From Planctomycetota bacterium (GTDB taxonomy: Bacteria > Planctomycetota > Phycisphaerae > Sedimentisphaerales > Anaerobacaceae): a stretch of 64,000 nucleotides of DNA. Shown here piece by piece: positions 16,767 through 26,111 of this stretch (position 1 is the stretch's first letter; every line of letters begins with the position of its first letter). The position numbers and the translations under genes are program-made. The stretch covers positions 1 through 64,000 of the forward strand of contig VRUL01000011.1 of the NCBI GenBank assembly GCA_019456145.1, in the 5' to 3' direction. The notes below the pieces were generated by a model. That model did not search any database and was not told the DNA's origin. It saw only the letters and a list, made by a program, of their open reading frames with translations.

Positions 16767-19352
16767 TTGGCTACTACAAGAGTATACATTTTGGCTAAGG
16801 AGCTTGGCGTAAAAAGCACTGCTATTGTGAAAAAGTGTCTGGATGAGGGTTTAGATGTTAAGAACCACATGTCTACGATTTCGGCAGGTTTGGCGGCCAC
16901 TATTCGTGAGTGGTTCAGCGAGGGAGAGAATATCACAACGATTGAGACAGCCGAGAAGGTTGATTTGAAGAAGGTACGAATTAGAAAGAAAAAGAAGCAA
17001 CCGCCGGCGAAGAAAGTAGAAAAAGTAGAAAAAAAACTTAACCGGATCAAGCCAGCGACCAAGACCACTGCTGTAATTGAAGAAGAGCCCAAACCCACAG
17101 AAGAACAAATAATCGAAGAACCCCAAGAGCCGGAGCCGGAGCCGGAGCGAGAGCCAGAGCCTATAGTGCCTGCCGGACCGATTTTGGAAAAGCCTGAACC
17201 TGCCAGACTAAGCGGACCACACGTTGTTCGAGTAGAATCTCTGGAACCGTTACGACAACGACCACCAAAGCCGAAGCCTAAAGCCAGGTATGATATGCCT
17301 GTCACTGAACCGTTAATGTACAACGAACAGAAACACGGAACACCGACTTTGGCTCCGAGCAAGGAGAAAAAAGGGCTGTCAAAGCGACCCAAAGAGAGAA
17401 CACATGGGCGCAGGCAGGAAGAACAACAAGTGGAAGCTGCGAAGAAGCCTAAATTCGTTAGAAAGTGGCGACAAAGAGACATTGAAGAAAGGCAGGCCCG
17501 GCTTGAAGCGGCTCGTGGTGAAGGGCAACGATTAAGACCGGTGCGTAAAATCGCTACCAAATCCGACAGGGAAATTGCTGTATCTGTCAAGCCAAAAAAG
17601 GTCGTTATCAGCGAGCCAATTACCGTGAAAGTTTTATCCGCAGCTTTGGCGATTAAATCAGCGGATATAATCAGCAAATTGATTCAGCAGGGCGTGATGG
17701 CCACAGCCAATCAAGTTATAAGCAGCGACGTTGCGGAAATGGTTGCTCTTGAACTCGGCACTGAGTTGGTCGTAGAACGCAAGAGTAGACTGCAAGAGCA
17801 GATAAGGGCTGAATTTGAGCAACGCCAGAAAAAGAAACTAAAGAAGCGGTCGGTTATTGCTACAATGCTCGGTCACGTTGACCACGGCAAGACGAGCCTT
17901 CTTGATAAAATCCGGTCAACTCAGACAGCCGCCGGGGAGGCAGGCGGCATCACGCAGCATATCGGCGCATCTGAGGTTACCTGGGACGACAAGAAAGTGA
18001 CATTTCTTGATACTCCGGGACACGAAGCCTTTACGGCGATGCGTGCCCGAGGCGCCACCATGACCGACGTGGTAGTGCTGGTAGTCGCGGCCGACGATGG
18101 TGTGATGCCGCAAACCATCGAGGCCATCCATCACGCCAAGGCCGCGGATGTACCGGTTATTGTGGCGCTGAATAAAATAGATTTGCCAGGGTGCGATATA
18201 AATCGTATTTACTCGCAGTTTTCTGAGCAAGAGTTAACCCCAACAGAATGGGGCGGAAAAACCGAAGTTGTTAAAACCAGTGCGATTACCGGTGAAGGCA
18301 TAGATGATTTGCTTGAACATCTCGATTACATTGCCGAGTTGCTTGAACTCCAGGCTGATGACACGATCCCTGCGGCCGGATGGGTCGTTGAGGCCAAAAT
18401 ATCAGCGCAGCAAGGCCCGGTGGCGACTCTATTAATTCAAGAGGGGCAACTGAAAAAGGGAAATGTGGTACTGGCCGGAACTGCTTTTGGCAGAGTGAAA
18501 ACACTGAAAAACAGTTACGGTAAAACTATAAAGACTGCAACAAGCTCTATGCCGGTGGAAATCACGGGGCTAAGCGATGTCCCCCAGGCCGGTGACAGAT
18601 TCTACTGCCTCTCTGACATTAACCAGGCCAAGTCCGCAGCTGAAGAAAACCAAATGCTCTCAAGGGAAAGTACGCTGGCAAAACGAACCCGGATAACTCT
18701 GGACAATTTATTCAGCCAAATAGAAGCCGGTAATATAAAAGAATTAAATATTATCATCCGTGCCGATGTGCAGGGTTCGGTGGATGTTTTGACAAAATAT
18801 TTATCTGAACTCAGCACAGACGAAGTGAAAATCAAAATTTTGCACGCCGCTCCGGGGGGAATTACCGAAGGCGATGTCGTACTTGCCGAAGCTTCAAACG
18901 CCATAATTATTGGCTTTAACGTAGTCAGCGAGGAACACGTTGCGAAGATTGCAGAATCTAAAGGAGTTGAGATAAGACTCTACAACATAATCTACCGTAT
19001 AACTGAAGATTTGCAAAAATCCATGGAGGGCCTGCTTGAGCCCGAAGAGATAGAAAAGTCGCTTGGCAGAGCTGTGGTAAGAGTTGTGTTTAAGGTTTCA
19101 CGAGTTGGTACGGTGGCCGGCTGCTTTGTCAGTAGCGGCATCGTGAACAAGAACGCCAAAATACGCCTGATACGTGACAATATTGTTATCAGAGACGACT
19201 TAAACATAAATACTCTCAAGCATTTCAAAGACGACGTTCGTGAGGTCAAAGCGGGTCTTGAGTGTGGTATTAAAATAGCAGGATTCGACGATCTTAAAAT
19301 CGACGACGTTTTTGACTTCTATGAAATCGTCAAAGTAGCCAGGACCCTATAA
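16767..19352 (+). CDS. infB: Translation initiation factor IF-2
   Basis: 861 aa. IF-2 places fMet-tRNA on the 30S subunit and drives subunit joining using GTP. Start is TTG at 16767: GGAG lies just upstream and the product begins [22 protein letters not shown], the classic IF2_N domain. A charged Pro/Glu/Lys linker (about 75-270) precedes a second IF2_N module (about 285-345). The G domain begins near residue 365 with GHVDHGKTS, then [24 protein letters not shown]. Domains II-IV complete the protein. It follows nusA and precedes rbfA, the usual order in bacteria. Confidence 0.95.
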   Translation: MATTRVYILAKELGVKSTAIVKKCLDEGLDVKNHMSTISAGLAATIREWFSEGENITTIETAEKVDLKKVRIRKKKKQPPAKKVEKVEKKLNRIKPATKTTAVIEEEPKPTEEQIIEEPQEPEPEPEREPEPIVPAGPILEKPEPARLSGPHVVRVESLEPLRQRPPKPKPKARYDMPVTEPLMYNEQKHGTPTLAPSKEKKGLSKRPKERTHGRRQEEQQVEAAKKPKFVRKWRQRDIEERQARLEAARGEGQRLRPVRKIATKSDREIAVSVKPKKVVISEPITVKVLSAALAIKSADIISKLIQQGVMATANQVISSDVAEMVALELGTELVVERKSRLQEQIRAEFEQRQKKKLKKRSVIATMLGHVDHGKTSLLDKIRSTQTAAGEAGGITQHIGASEVTWDDKKVTFLDTPGHEAFTAMRARGATMTDVVVLVVAADDGVMPQTIEAIHHAKAADVPVIVALNKIDLPGCDINRIYSQFSEQELTPTEWGGKTEVVKTSAITGEGIDDLLEHLDYIAELLELQADDTIPAAGWVVEAKISAQQGPVATLLIQEGQLKKGNVVLAGTAFGRVKTLKNSYGKTIKTATSSMPVEITGLSDVPQAGDRFYCLSDINQAKSAAEENQMLSRESTLAKRTRITLDNLFSQIEAGNIKELNIIIRADVQGSVDVLTKYLSELSTDEVKIKILHAAPGGITEGDVVLAEASNAIIIGFNVVSEEHVAKIAESKGVEIRLYNIIYRITEDLQKSMEGLLEPEEIEKSLGRAVVRVVFKVSRVGTVAGCFVSSGIVNKNAKIRLIRDNIVIRDDLNINTLKHFKDDVREVKAGLECGIKIAGFDDLKIDDVFDFYEIVKVARTL

Positions 19353-19387
19353 TCCTGAATCGTATCTCCTGAAGCCTGAACCAAGAT

Positions 19388-19804
19388 ATGGGATACGAAC
19401 AAATTATGCCAACGAGAAGACAGGAAAAAATAGCCCGCGTAATAAAAGAAGCGGTCAGTGACGCTATTGCCAACCATCTTAACGATCCGCGTATCGAGGG
19501 ATTTGTCAGCGTTACAAGGATTGAAATGGGCACTGATTTGCGCAATGTTGATGTATATCTTAGCATTTTCGGGAAAGATGAAACCGCACAGAACAAGACT
19601 TTTACGGCAATATCGCACGCAAAGAGCCGAATACAATCGCTGGTTGCCGGTAGAGTGCGGAGCAAATTCTGCCCCGTTTTGCATCTTTACCGGGATGAGA
19701 AATTCAAAAAAACGCTTGAGATTATGAAACTGATAAACCAGGCTGTCAATAAGCCGAAAAAGGAAGAAGAAAAGGAAGAAGAAAAGGAAGAATTAGATAC
19801 GTAG
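19388..19804 (+). CDS. rbfA: 30S ribosome-binding factor A
   Basis: 138 aa. RbfA is a cold-shock KH-fold protein for 16S rRNA 5' end maturation. Visible are RRQEKIARVIKEAVSDAI (residues 9-26), NDPRIEGFVSVTRIEMGTDLRNVDVYLSIFG (about 37-67), and FCPVLHLYRDEKFKKTLEI. An acidic/basic tail (KEEEKEEEKEE) follows. The start may be 19388 or the ATG at 19406 (MPTRRQEKI); the first six residues come from dispersed-repeat-like text (ATATGGGATACGAA). It is 36 bases after infB in the same operon. Confidence 0.93.
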   Translation: MGYEQIMPTRRQEKIARVIKEAVSDAIANHLNDPRIEGFVSVTRIEMGTDLRNVDVYLSIFGKDETAQNKTFTAISHAKSRIQSLVAGRVRSKFCPVLHLYRDEKFKKTLEIMKLINQAVNKPKKEEEKEEEKEELDT

Positions 19805-19848
19805 GCGGCTGGACGGGGAGATAGTGACCCGTACCTGCCGGGGATGAT

Positions 19849-20529
19849 ATGAAAGATAGCAAAGAATATTCGAAAAAAATACGTGGATTGTACCGCTCAT
19901 TGAAGGCCAAACATCCAAAGGTCAAAAAAGTCATCTACGATGACCCGACGGATGCAGTTATTTATGCCATCCTCGGCGAAAATATGAGCGGTCCGGCGGC
20001 TGAATCGGCGATTAAGAGATTTGCTGGTTATTTCATTGATTTGAACGATTTGCGTGTCTCTCAAGCAGAAGAAATTGTAGAAGTTCTGGGAGAGAATACA
20101 CGAAGCACAAAGAACATAGCTACAACCCTTACGAAGGCTTTAAGGGCTGTCTTCGATGAATATAATAGTGTCAGCTTGGAGGCCTTGAAGAAACTCGGCA
20201 AACGTCCAGCCAAACAAGTTCTTGAGAAGATGGACGGTATCAGCCGGTTTGCGGTCAATTATTGCATGCTTACTTCTATGCAAAGCCATGCCGTACCGCT
20301 GACAGAAAGGATGATAGGATACTTAAGAGATAACCAACTGGTTCATCCTGACGCTGATGAACATGAAATAGAAGGTTTTTTAGCCAAACAGATTTCCGCA
20401 GAAAACGCCTACGAATTTTACGCTCTTTTGCGACGCCAGAGCGAATTACGAAAGCCCAGGAAAAAGAAAAAAACTACTCGCAAAACAAAGACAAAAAAGG
20501 CGACCAAAACCACAAAGAAAAGGAAATAA
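19849..20529 (+). CDS. Endonuclease III-like HhH protein lacking catalytic residues, with lysine-rich tail
   Basis: 226 aa. Residues 25-195 follow the helical HhH-GPD fold of endonuclease III (YAILGENMSGPAAESAIKRF, the hairpin VLEKMDGISRFAVNYCMLT). The hairpin lysine of LPGVGRKTA is Phe here (MDGISRFAV), and the catalytic Asp of VDTH is replaced (AVPLTERM). The FeS cysteines are absent. The last 25 residues are almost all Lys, Arg and Thr, like histone H1 or HU-type tails. A non-cutting DNA- or RNA-binding protein is inferred. It sits 44 bases after rbfA, so probably in the same transcript. Confidence 0.65.
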   Translation: MKDSKEYSKKIRGLYRSLKAKHPKVKKVIYDDPTDAVIYAILGENMSGPAAESAIKRFAGYFIDLNDLRVSQAEEIVEVLGENTRSTKNIATTLTKALRAVFDEYNSVSLEALKKLGKRPAKQVLEKMDGISRFAVNYCMLTSMQSHAVPLTERMIGYLRDNQLVHPDADEHEIEGFLAKQISAENAYEFYALLRRQSELRKPRKKKKTTRKTKTKKATKTTKKRK

Positions 20530-20565
20530 GCCGGCAAGGCAAAAAGCATGAATTGTGAAACTTCA

Positions 20566-20612
20566 AGCGTACCTCGAACCAGATACAAGATTCGAAATAC
20601 GAGGAACGAAAC
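20566..20612 (+). repeat. Degenerate dispersed repeat before hisG
   Basis: Repeated AGATACAAGATTCGAAATACGAG-type text, built from CGAAATA/CGAGGAA units, ends directly at the hisG ATG. The same style of text occurs before murD, rbfA and lptF. Confidence 0.5.
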
Positions 20613-21488
20613 ATGGCAGAAGATATACTAAAATTAGGTATTCCGACAGGCAGTCTGAAAAAGGCGACGATTGAGCTTTTCAGCAAAGCCGGCTTCCACA
20701 TTTCGGATTCAGAAAGAAGTTATTCCCCGACTATAGACGACGAGCAAATCCAGCTTACTTATCTGCGGGCCCAGGAGATGAGCAGATATGTCCAGGACGG
20801 TGTTCTGGACGTGGGCATTACCGGCTATGACTGGATAATGGAAAACGGCTCGGATGTAGTGGAGGTTTCCGAACTTGCCTACAGCAAAAACACAAGCAGA
20901 CCAACCCGATGGGTACTGGCAGTGCCCGATGAATCAAAAGTAACCAAGCCCGAGCAACTCCGGGGAGGTATAATCGCCGCTGAGCTACTTAACATGACCA
21001 AGAAATATTTTGCGGATAAAAACATTGATGTACAAGTCGAATTCAGCTGGGGTGCTACGGAGGTAAAGGCCCGATTGGTGGACGCGATAGTGGAGCTTAC
21101 CGAGACCGGCACATCACTGCGGGCAAATAATCTGAGGATAATAGATACCGTGATAGCTTCTACAACAAGACTCATCGCCAACAAAGCCGCCTGGGAGGAT
21201 AAATTCAAACGGGAAAAGATCGAAAATATCTCTATACTGCTTAACGCCGCCATCGACGCAGGCAGCAGAGTCGGTTTGAAGATGAACGTAAGAAAGGCCA
21301 ATTTGGAATCAATACTTAATATACTCCCGGCTGAAAAGAGCCCGACTGTTTCGAGTTTGGCCAATTCCGACTTTACCGCAGTAGAAGTTGTCATCGAAGA
21401 TAAAGTTGAACGATCATTGGTTCCGGCTTTGAAACGAGCAGGTGCCTCGGGTATAATCACTTATCCTCTCAATAAGGTTATCCACTGA
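20613..21488 (+). CDS. hisG: ATP phosphoribosyltransferase, long form
   Basis: 291 aa, matching the long HisG with a C-terminal ACT-like regulatory domain. It joins ATP and PRPP in the first step of histidine synthesis and is normally feedback-inhibited by histidine through the last 75 residues. Visible are IPTGSLKKAT (residues 11-20), DVGITGYDWI (about 66-75), and ATEVKARLVDAIVELTETGTSLRANNL with the PRPP loop (about 148-174). No other his gene is nearby; it is 83 bases after the endonuclease III-like gene. Confidence 0.95.
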   Translation: MAEDILKLGIPTGSLKKATIELFSKAGFHISDSERSYSPTIDDEQIQLTYLRAQEMSRYVQDGVLDVGITGYDWIMENGSDVVEVSELAYSKNTSRPTRWVLAVPDESKVTKPEQLRGGIIAAELLNMTKKYFADKNIDVQVEFSWGATEVKARLVDAIVELTETGTSLRANNLRIIDTVIASTTRLIANKAAWEDKFKREKIENISILLNAAIDAGSRVGLKMNVRKANLESILNILPAEKSPTVSSLANSDFTAVEVVIEDKVERSLVPALKRAGASGIITYPLNKVIH

Positions 21489-21543
21489 TAATTGATATTT
21501 AGCTAAAAACCCTAAACATCCGAATTAAAGGAGAACAGAGACG

Positions 21544-23007
21544 ATGAAACTATTAGCGAGCAAGTTAGCTCTGTTTTTTCCGGTCCTGTTAATTGCCCTT
21601 TGTCTTTGCTGCACGGAAAAGGACCAGGAAGCAGTTAAAACGCCAACGCAGGATGAAACAGAACCCAATGTTGTTGCGACAATAAGTGACTACACTATAA
21701 CAAAAGAGGAGCTTAAGAAAAGGTTTTTGAAGGAGCTTCACCCCCACCCTCTTGAGTTTAGAAGCGAAACCGAGACGATTGACGCCAAATCAGTACTTAT
21801 GAAAATGATAGCAGAAAAAGCGATGGTGATAGAAGCCCGCAAGCAAAACTTGCACGAAGAAGAAAACTTCCAGAAAGTGATTAAGGTATTTAAGGAAAAA
21901 AAGTTTGTAAACTTATTGTTATCGATCCATTTAAAAGGAAAAATGACGGTCACCGACCAGGAAATAGATGACAAGATAAAATCGGATCCCAAGCTGGACC
22001 GGGCACGCGCAAAGGCAATGCTCGCAAGGGAAAAAAGTGGGAAACTCGTAGAACTATTTTACAATGAGCTATATCAAGAATTCCACGTTAAAAAATTGAA
22101 CGAGAATTTCTACAAAGCAGCCAATATCCACCAAAGACTGTTATATCAACCGAAAAAACCCCGCAGTGCGCCTTTTATACGTATCAGTCAAACAAAAGAG
22201 GAGTTAACGCAGAAAGAAAAAGATATCGTTCTGGCAACGTATGATAAAGGAACAATAACGTTGAAAGACTGGTTCTATACATTGTGTGAAATGTCTCCGC
22301 CGAGCCGGCCCAAAGATTTGAATACGCCAAAGGGTGTTGAAAAATTGTTAGACAGGGCCTTGAAGATGCCGATTTTTATCGCTCAGGCCAGGTTATTCGG
22401 AATTAACAAGGATGAGAATATACTAAAGCAGGCAAGAGAGTACGGCGACAGCATGCTGCTCAACAAAGCCAAGCGAGGAAAGACCAAAGATATTAAGGGC
22501 CCAATAAACCAGGAGAAGTTAATTGCCTACTTTAACAAGAACAAGGAAGTATTCGGGACACAGAATACACTCACGATTGACCAAATCTGGTGCCAGGATC
22601 TCAAAACAGCCCGGAAGGCAAAGACCGACCTGGATAACGGCAAGGATTTCGAATCGGTTAGACAAACATTCTCTTTGGTAAAAAAAGCCAATCCCTATGA
22701 TATCTCTTTCGGCGACGAAAGATTGTTCTTCAAGGATTTATGGAATGGCGAGCCAAATGAAGTAGTGGGCCCGCTAAAAGGTTTTTACGGCACCGAGATG
22801 AAGTGGCGCATCGCAAAAATACTGGAAAAGAAGCCAGGGGTCTTAAAAGAATACTCGGATGATATGAAAAGAAATATCGAGATGAAAATGATAGAAGAAC
22901 AAAGATACACGACATTAAGGAAATACAGACAAGAACTCCTGGAAGAATATTCATACCAGATTTATGCTGAGAGAATCAGGGACATAGATCCACTGGATAT
23001 ACCATAA
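21544..23007 (+). CDS. Parvulin-type peptidyl-prolyl isomerase lipoprotein (SurA/PpiC-like)
   Basis: 487 aa. The N-terminus has a lipoprotein signal (LALFFPVLLIALCLCC), so the protein is probably lipid-anchored outside the inner membrane. A SurA-like helical N-domain with TISDYTITKEELKKRF follows. A parvulin-like region lies at about 340-440 (FGTQNTLTIDQIW, FGDERLFFKDLWNGEPNEVVGPL). A role in outer-membrane protein folding is inferred, in keeping with the downstream lipopolysaccharide permeases. The ATG is preceded by AAAGGAG. Confidence 0.75.
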   Translation: MKLLASKLALFFPVLLIALCLCCTEKDQEAVKTPTQDETEPNVVATISDYTITKEELKKRFLKELHPHPLEFRSETETIDAKSVLMKMIAEKAMVIEARKQNLHEEENFQKVIKVFKEKKFVNLLLSIHLKGKMTVTDQEIDDKIKSDPKLDRARAKAMLAREKSGKLVELFYNELYQEFHVKKLNENFYKAANIHQRLLYQPKKPRSAPFIRISQTKEELTQKEKDIVLATYDKGTITLKDWFYTLCEMSPPSRPKDLNTPKGVEKLLDRALKMPIFIAQARLFGINKDENILKQAREYGDSMLLNKAKRGKTKDIKGPINQEKLIAYFNKNKEVFGTQNTLTIDQIWCQDLKTARKAKTDLDNGKDFESVRQTFSLVKKANPYDISFGDERLFFKDLWNGEPNEVVGPLKGFYGTEMKWRIAKILEKKPGVLKEYSDDMKRNIEMKMIEEQRYTTLRKYRQELLEEYSYQIYAERIRDIDPLDIP

Positions 23008-23305
23008 AAGCCAAAAAATCGACCAAAAATTTCTTAGAGAGCAGAATCTTTCCGTATCGCTGAACAGGGATTTGAAAAACCAGCAATGATGCCGAGGCCT
23101 TTGTGTTCCGGGCTCTCGACCGTAATGGATTCCCCGCAAAAGTCTTCAATTTCACCGTTGCCCTGATCAATGCGGACCAGAGCGGCAACAATAACCGCAC
23201 AAACAGCCGAAAGAGAATTTTGTTGCAAAACAACATCGAATCGAATATATCGCATTGAATATTTTCTTTTTTGTGATACGCATCACAGAATACGAGATAC
23301 CGAAT

Positions 23306-24925
23306 ATGGTTTTCACACTGCACAGATATATATTCAGGGAGCTTTTAAAAGTCTTTGTGCCCACCGCGGCAGCCTTGACAATAATCCTGAGCTTAGGGAG
23401 TATTCTGCGTCCTGTGCAGGAATACGGTGTAGGCCCCGGGCAAGTAGTTCATCTTATGGGCTACTTTCTGCCGATAGCGCTAACGTTCGTATTACCCATG
23501 GCGGCCTTATTCGCGGCAGCTTTAGTCTACGGCCGATTCGCAAGCGACAATGAGCTTGATGCCTGCAGAGCAAGCGGAATATCTCTGCTGACATTAATTT
23601 ATCCGGGGATAGCTCTGGCGATTATCGTAGCGACAGCAAATTTGATTTTGAGTTTCCACGTGGTGCCGACTTTCGTACACCGCGCCGAAAGATCTCTTAA
23701 GGCCAACGCCAAACAGATACTTTTCCGCAACATCCAGCGAAAAGGTTTCTATAAACTGCCTCCGGATGGCCAATATGTGATATATGCCGACCAGGCCAAT
23801 CCACAAAATGATACGCTTTCAGGAGTGATTGTTGTTGAAGTGAAAAGCAACGAAATCAAAAAAATCGTAACCGCCGAAAAAGCCGAGATAGATTTCAATC
23901 CTCAGGAACAATTCAATGAGGTCCAAATAGTTGCATATAACACATATCAATTCGGCACTGAAGCCGAAGGGGGATTCTCCGCGGAAAGGCTTCCGTTGAC
24001 GATGGAGTTCGGCTCACTGTTGGGCGATGACATAAAGTTCAAAAAGATCGGCGAAATGAAAAAAATCCGGGATGTTGATTTCACGCTGTTTTATCCGATT
24101 GCAAAATTAGCTCGCGACACCTACAGCCAAATTACCGTGGAGTCATTAGCAGAAGATATTGCTGAGAAGATTACAGACGAACCCAACAGCTTTTATCAAT
24201 TACACAGTAGCGAGAAATTTATTGAATTTACCGCGAGTCGTTGCAACATAGGAGAAGAGAAAGAAGTCGAGTTGTCCGGCGATGTCGTGATGGTTGAATA
24301 CGATGCGTTCAGCAGGCAGCATTTACGCACTTTGGAGTGCGAAAAGGCTTCGCTGCATCTCGAAGGCGATGAGCTGGCGCCGACGTTGACAATGGAGCTT
24401 GACAATCCTAAATGGCGCCAGGTGGAGGGCCCGGAAGGTATGGCAATGGGATGGCTTCGTATTCGCGGCCTGATTATACCTCAAGCCGTGAAAAACGTAG
24501 CAAATAAATTCGCAACCGAAGATGGTCTGGATGCCAGGAAACTGGCTTTTGATTCATCAGCGCTTCAAAAAGGGCCGAGTTCGAAACTTAGGGCTCTGCA
24601 AGATGAGCTTCAAACAGAAATACGGGATACATTAGCTGAAATAAAGGCCGAGATACATTCCCGGCTGGTGTTCGGAATAGGATGCGTGTCGCTGATAATG
24701 ATTGGCATCGGTTTGGGTATCATTTTAAGGGGCGGACATTTGCTCAGCGCTTTTGGAGCAAGTTCGGTACCGGCCGCGGTGCTGGTAGTGTGCATAATGA
24801 TGGGCAAAAACATTACTAAAAACTCCGACGCACGGGCAGGTTCGGGCATAGTATTGATGTGGGGGGGGCTGGTGTTTTTGTCTTTGTTAGCCATAGTGAT
24901 GTATCGCAGACTGCTTAAAAATTGA
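23306..24925 (+). CDS. LptF/LptG-family permease
   Basis: About 539 aa from the ATG at 23306, giving MVFTLHRYIFRELLKVFVP, the usual LptF/G beginning. The open frame extends 17 codons further up, but that part is repeat text (CACAGAATACGAGATACCGAAT). Three N-terminal helices within the first 115 residues, a long periplasmic beta-jellyroll region and three C-terminal helices fit LptF/G, which with LptB move lipopolysaccharide from the inner membrane to the Lpt bridge. It pairs with the next gene. Presence of both implies a true outer membrane with LPS-like lipid. Confidence 0.85.
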   Translation: MVFTLHRYIFRELLKVFVPTAAALTIILSLGSILRPVQEYGVGPGQVVHLMGYFLPIALTFVLPMAALFAAALVYGRFASDNELDACRASGISLLTLIYPGIALAIIVATANLILSFHVVPTFVHRAERSLKANAKQILFRNIQRKGFYKLPPDGQYVIYADQANPQNDTLSGVIVVEVKSNEIKKIVTAEKAEIDFNPQEQFNEVQIVAYNTYQFGTEAEGGFSAERLPLTMEFGSLLGDDIKFKKIGEMKKIRDVDFTLFYPIAKLARDTYSQITVESLAEDIAEKITDEPNSFYQLHSSEKFIEFTASRCNIGEEKEVELSGDVVMVEYDAFSRQHLRTLECEKASLHLEGDELAPTLTMELDNPKWRQVEGPEGMAMGWLRIRGLIIPQAVKNVANKFATEDGLDARKLAFDSSALQKGPSSKLRALQDELQTEIRDTLAEIKAEIHSRLVFGIGCVSLIMIGIGLGIILRGGHLLSAFGASSVPAAVLVVCIMMGKNITKNSDARAGSGIVLMWGGLVFLSLLAIVMYRRLLKN

Positions 24926-24998
24926 TTATTGATACCTCTGTAGGAAACAAGAGAAAATAATCAACAATCAACTAACATAGTAAAACAACGAGCCTGAT

Positions 24999-26096
24999 AT
25001 GAAGATATTGGATAAATATGTCGCAAAGAGTTTTATGACCGGCTATTGCATAGCTTTTTGCGTATTGATGGGCCTGCGAATAATCATTGATTTGTTCGTG
25101 AATCTCGATGAGTTTGCAGAGCATTCCAGCCTTGGCGGCATGGCGGTCATTAAAAACATATTTAGCTTTTACGGTCTGCACAGCACGCTTTACTTTCGCG
25201 ATTTTGCGGGAATGATAACCGTAGTTGCCGCGGCCTTTTCACTGGGCAAAATGGTGCGTTCCAATGAATTAGTGGCAGTGATGGCATCGGGAGTCAGTTT
25301 GAAACGGGTGATTGCGCCGATAGTGCTTCTGGCATTGCTTCTGACGGGTCTTATGGTAGTTAACCAGGAGCTTTTGATACCGCCGCTTAGTGATAAGCTT
25401 GTACGCGGCCAGGACGCTATCCCGGGCCAGGAGTCTTATGACGTATGGTTTATAATGGACGGCAACGGCTCACTAATATGCTCCAAAAGATTTGACGTAG
25501 AAACATCAACGCTGCATTACCCGACTATTATCATACGCCGTAAAAAAGCCAATGCTCTGACCTGGGAGGTAATCGGCCGAATTTCTGCCGAAAAGGCGGT
25601 TTACGATCCGAATACCAAAGAGTGGATTTTAACTAACGGACGATTTACTGAAAGAGACCCAAGAAAGACTACTCAGCCCATCGCTTCTTACACAAGTGAC
25701 ATCACTCCAAAGGACATACCCGTCAGGCGCAAATCCAGACATTTAACCTTGCTGAGTTCACGGCAGTTGTCCGCTCTTGCAGCCCAAAGAACAAAAATCA
25801 AAGACATAGCTCAACTTTACAGCCAGAAGCATTTTCGCATTACCGAGCCGATTATCAATCTGGCCATGCTGATGGTATGTCTGCCGATTTTGGTTTGCCG
25901 CGACCCAAAATCGATGAAGTCTGCCGTTATGATTAGCTTCGGCACGACGATGGCTTGTTTTATCACAACTTTTGTGTGCAAAATGCTTGCCACCGAGGTT
26001 GTCTTTGACAGAATAATGCCGGAGTTGTGGGCATGGCTTCCGGTCGTTATCTTCCTGCCGATAGCCTTCATTGAGCTCGATTCAATGAAAACGTGA
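24999..26096 (+). CDS. LptF/LptG-family permease (second subunit)
   Basis: 365 aa, the normal length for LptG/LptF. It starts MKILDKYVAKSFMTGYCIAFCVLMGLRII with a first helix, then helices at about 50-75 and 98-120, a periplasmic domain (about 125-265) and three C-terminal helices. It follows the first permease gene after 73 bases that contain ATTGATTATTGATA and AATCAACAATCAAC repeat text. Together they would form the LptFG transmembrane pair; lptB is not in the window. Confidence 0.87.
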   Translation: MKILDKYVAKSFMTGYCIAFCVLMGLRIIIDLFVNLDEFAEHSSLGGMAVIKNIFSFYGLHSTLYFRDFAGMITVVAAAFSLGKMVRSNELVAVMASGVSLKRVIAPIVLLALLLTGLMVVNQELLIPPLSDKLVRGQDAIPGQESYDVWFIMDGNGSLICSKRFDVETSTLHYPTIIIRRKKANALTWEVIGRISAEKAVYDPNTKEWILTNGRFTERDPRKTTQPIASYTSDITPKDIPVRRKSRHLTLLSSRQLSALAAQRTKIKDIAQLYSQKHFRITEPIINLAMLMVCLPILVCRDPKSMKSAVMISFGTTMACFITTFVCKMLATEVVFDRIMPELWAWLPVVIFLPIAFIELDSMKT

Positions 26097-26111
26097 GAAA
26101 GGCAAATTTTT

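Noticed and set aside
23034..23255. 73-aa minus-strand ORF in the gap before lptF
   Set aside because: It reads somewhat like protein, but has no recognised family, no start site and opposite direction to the operon; kept only as a note.
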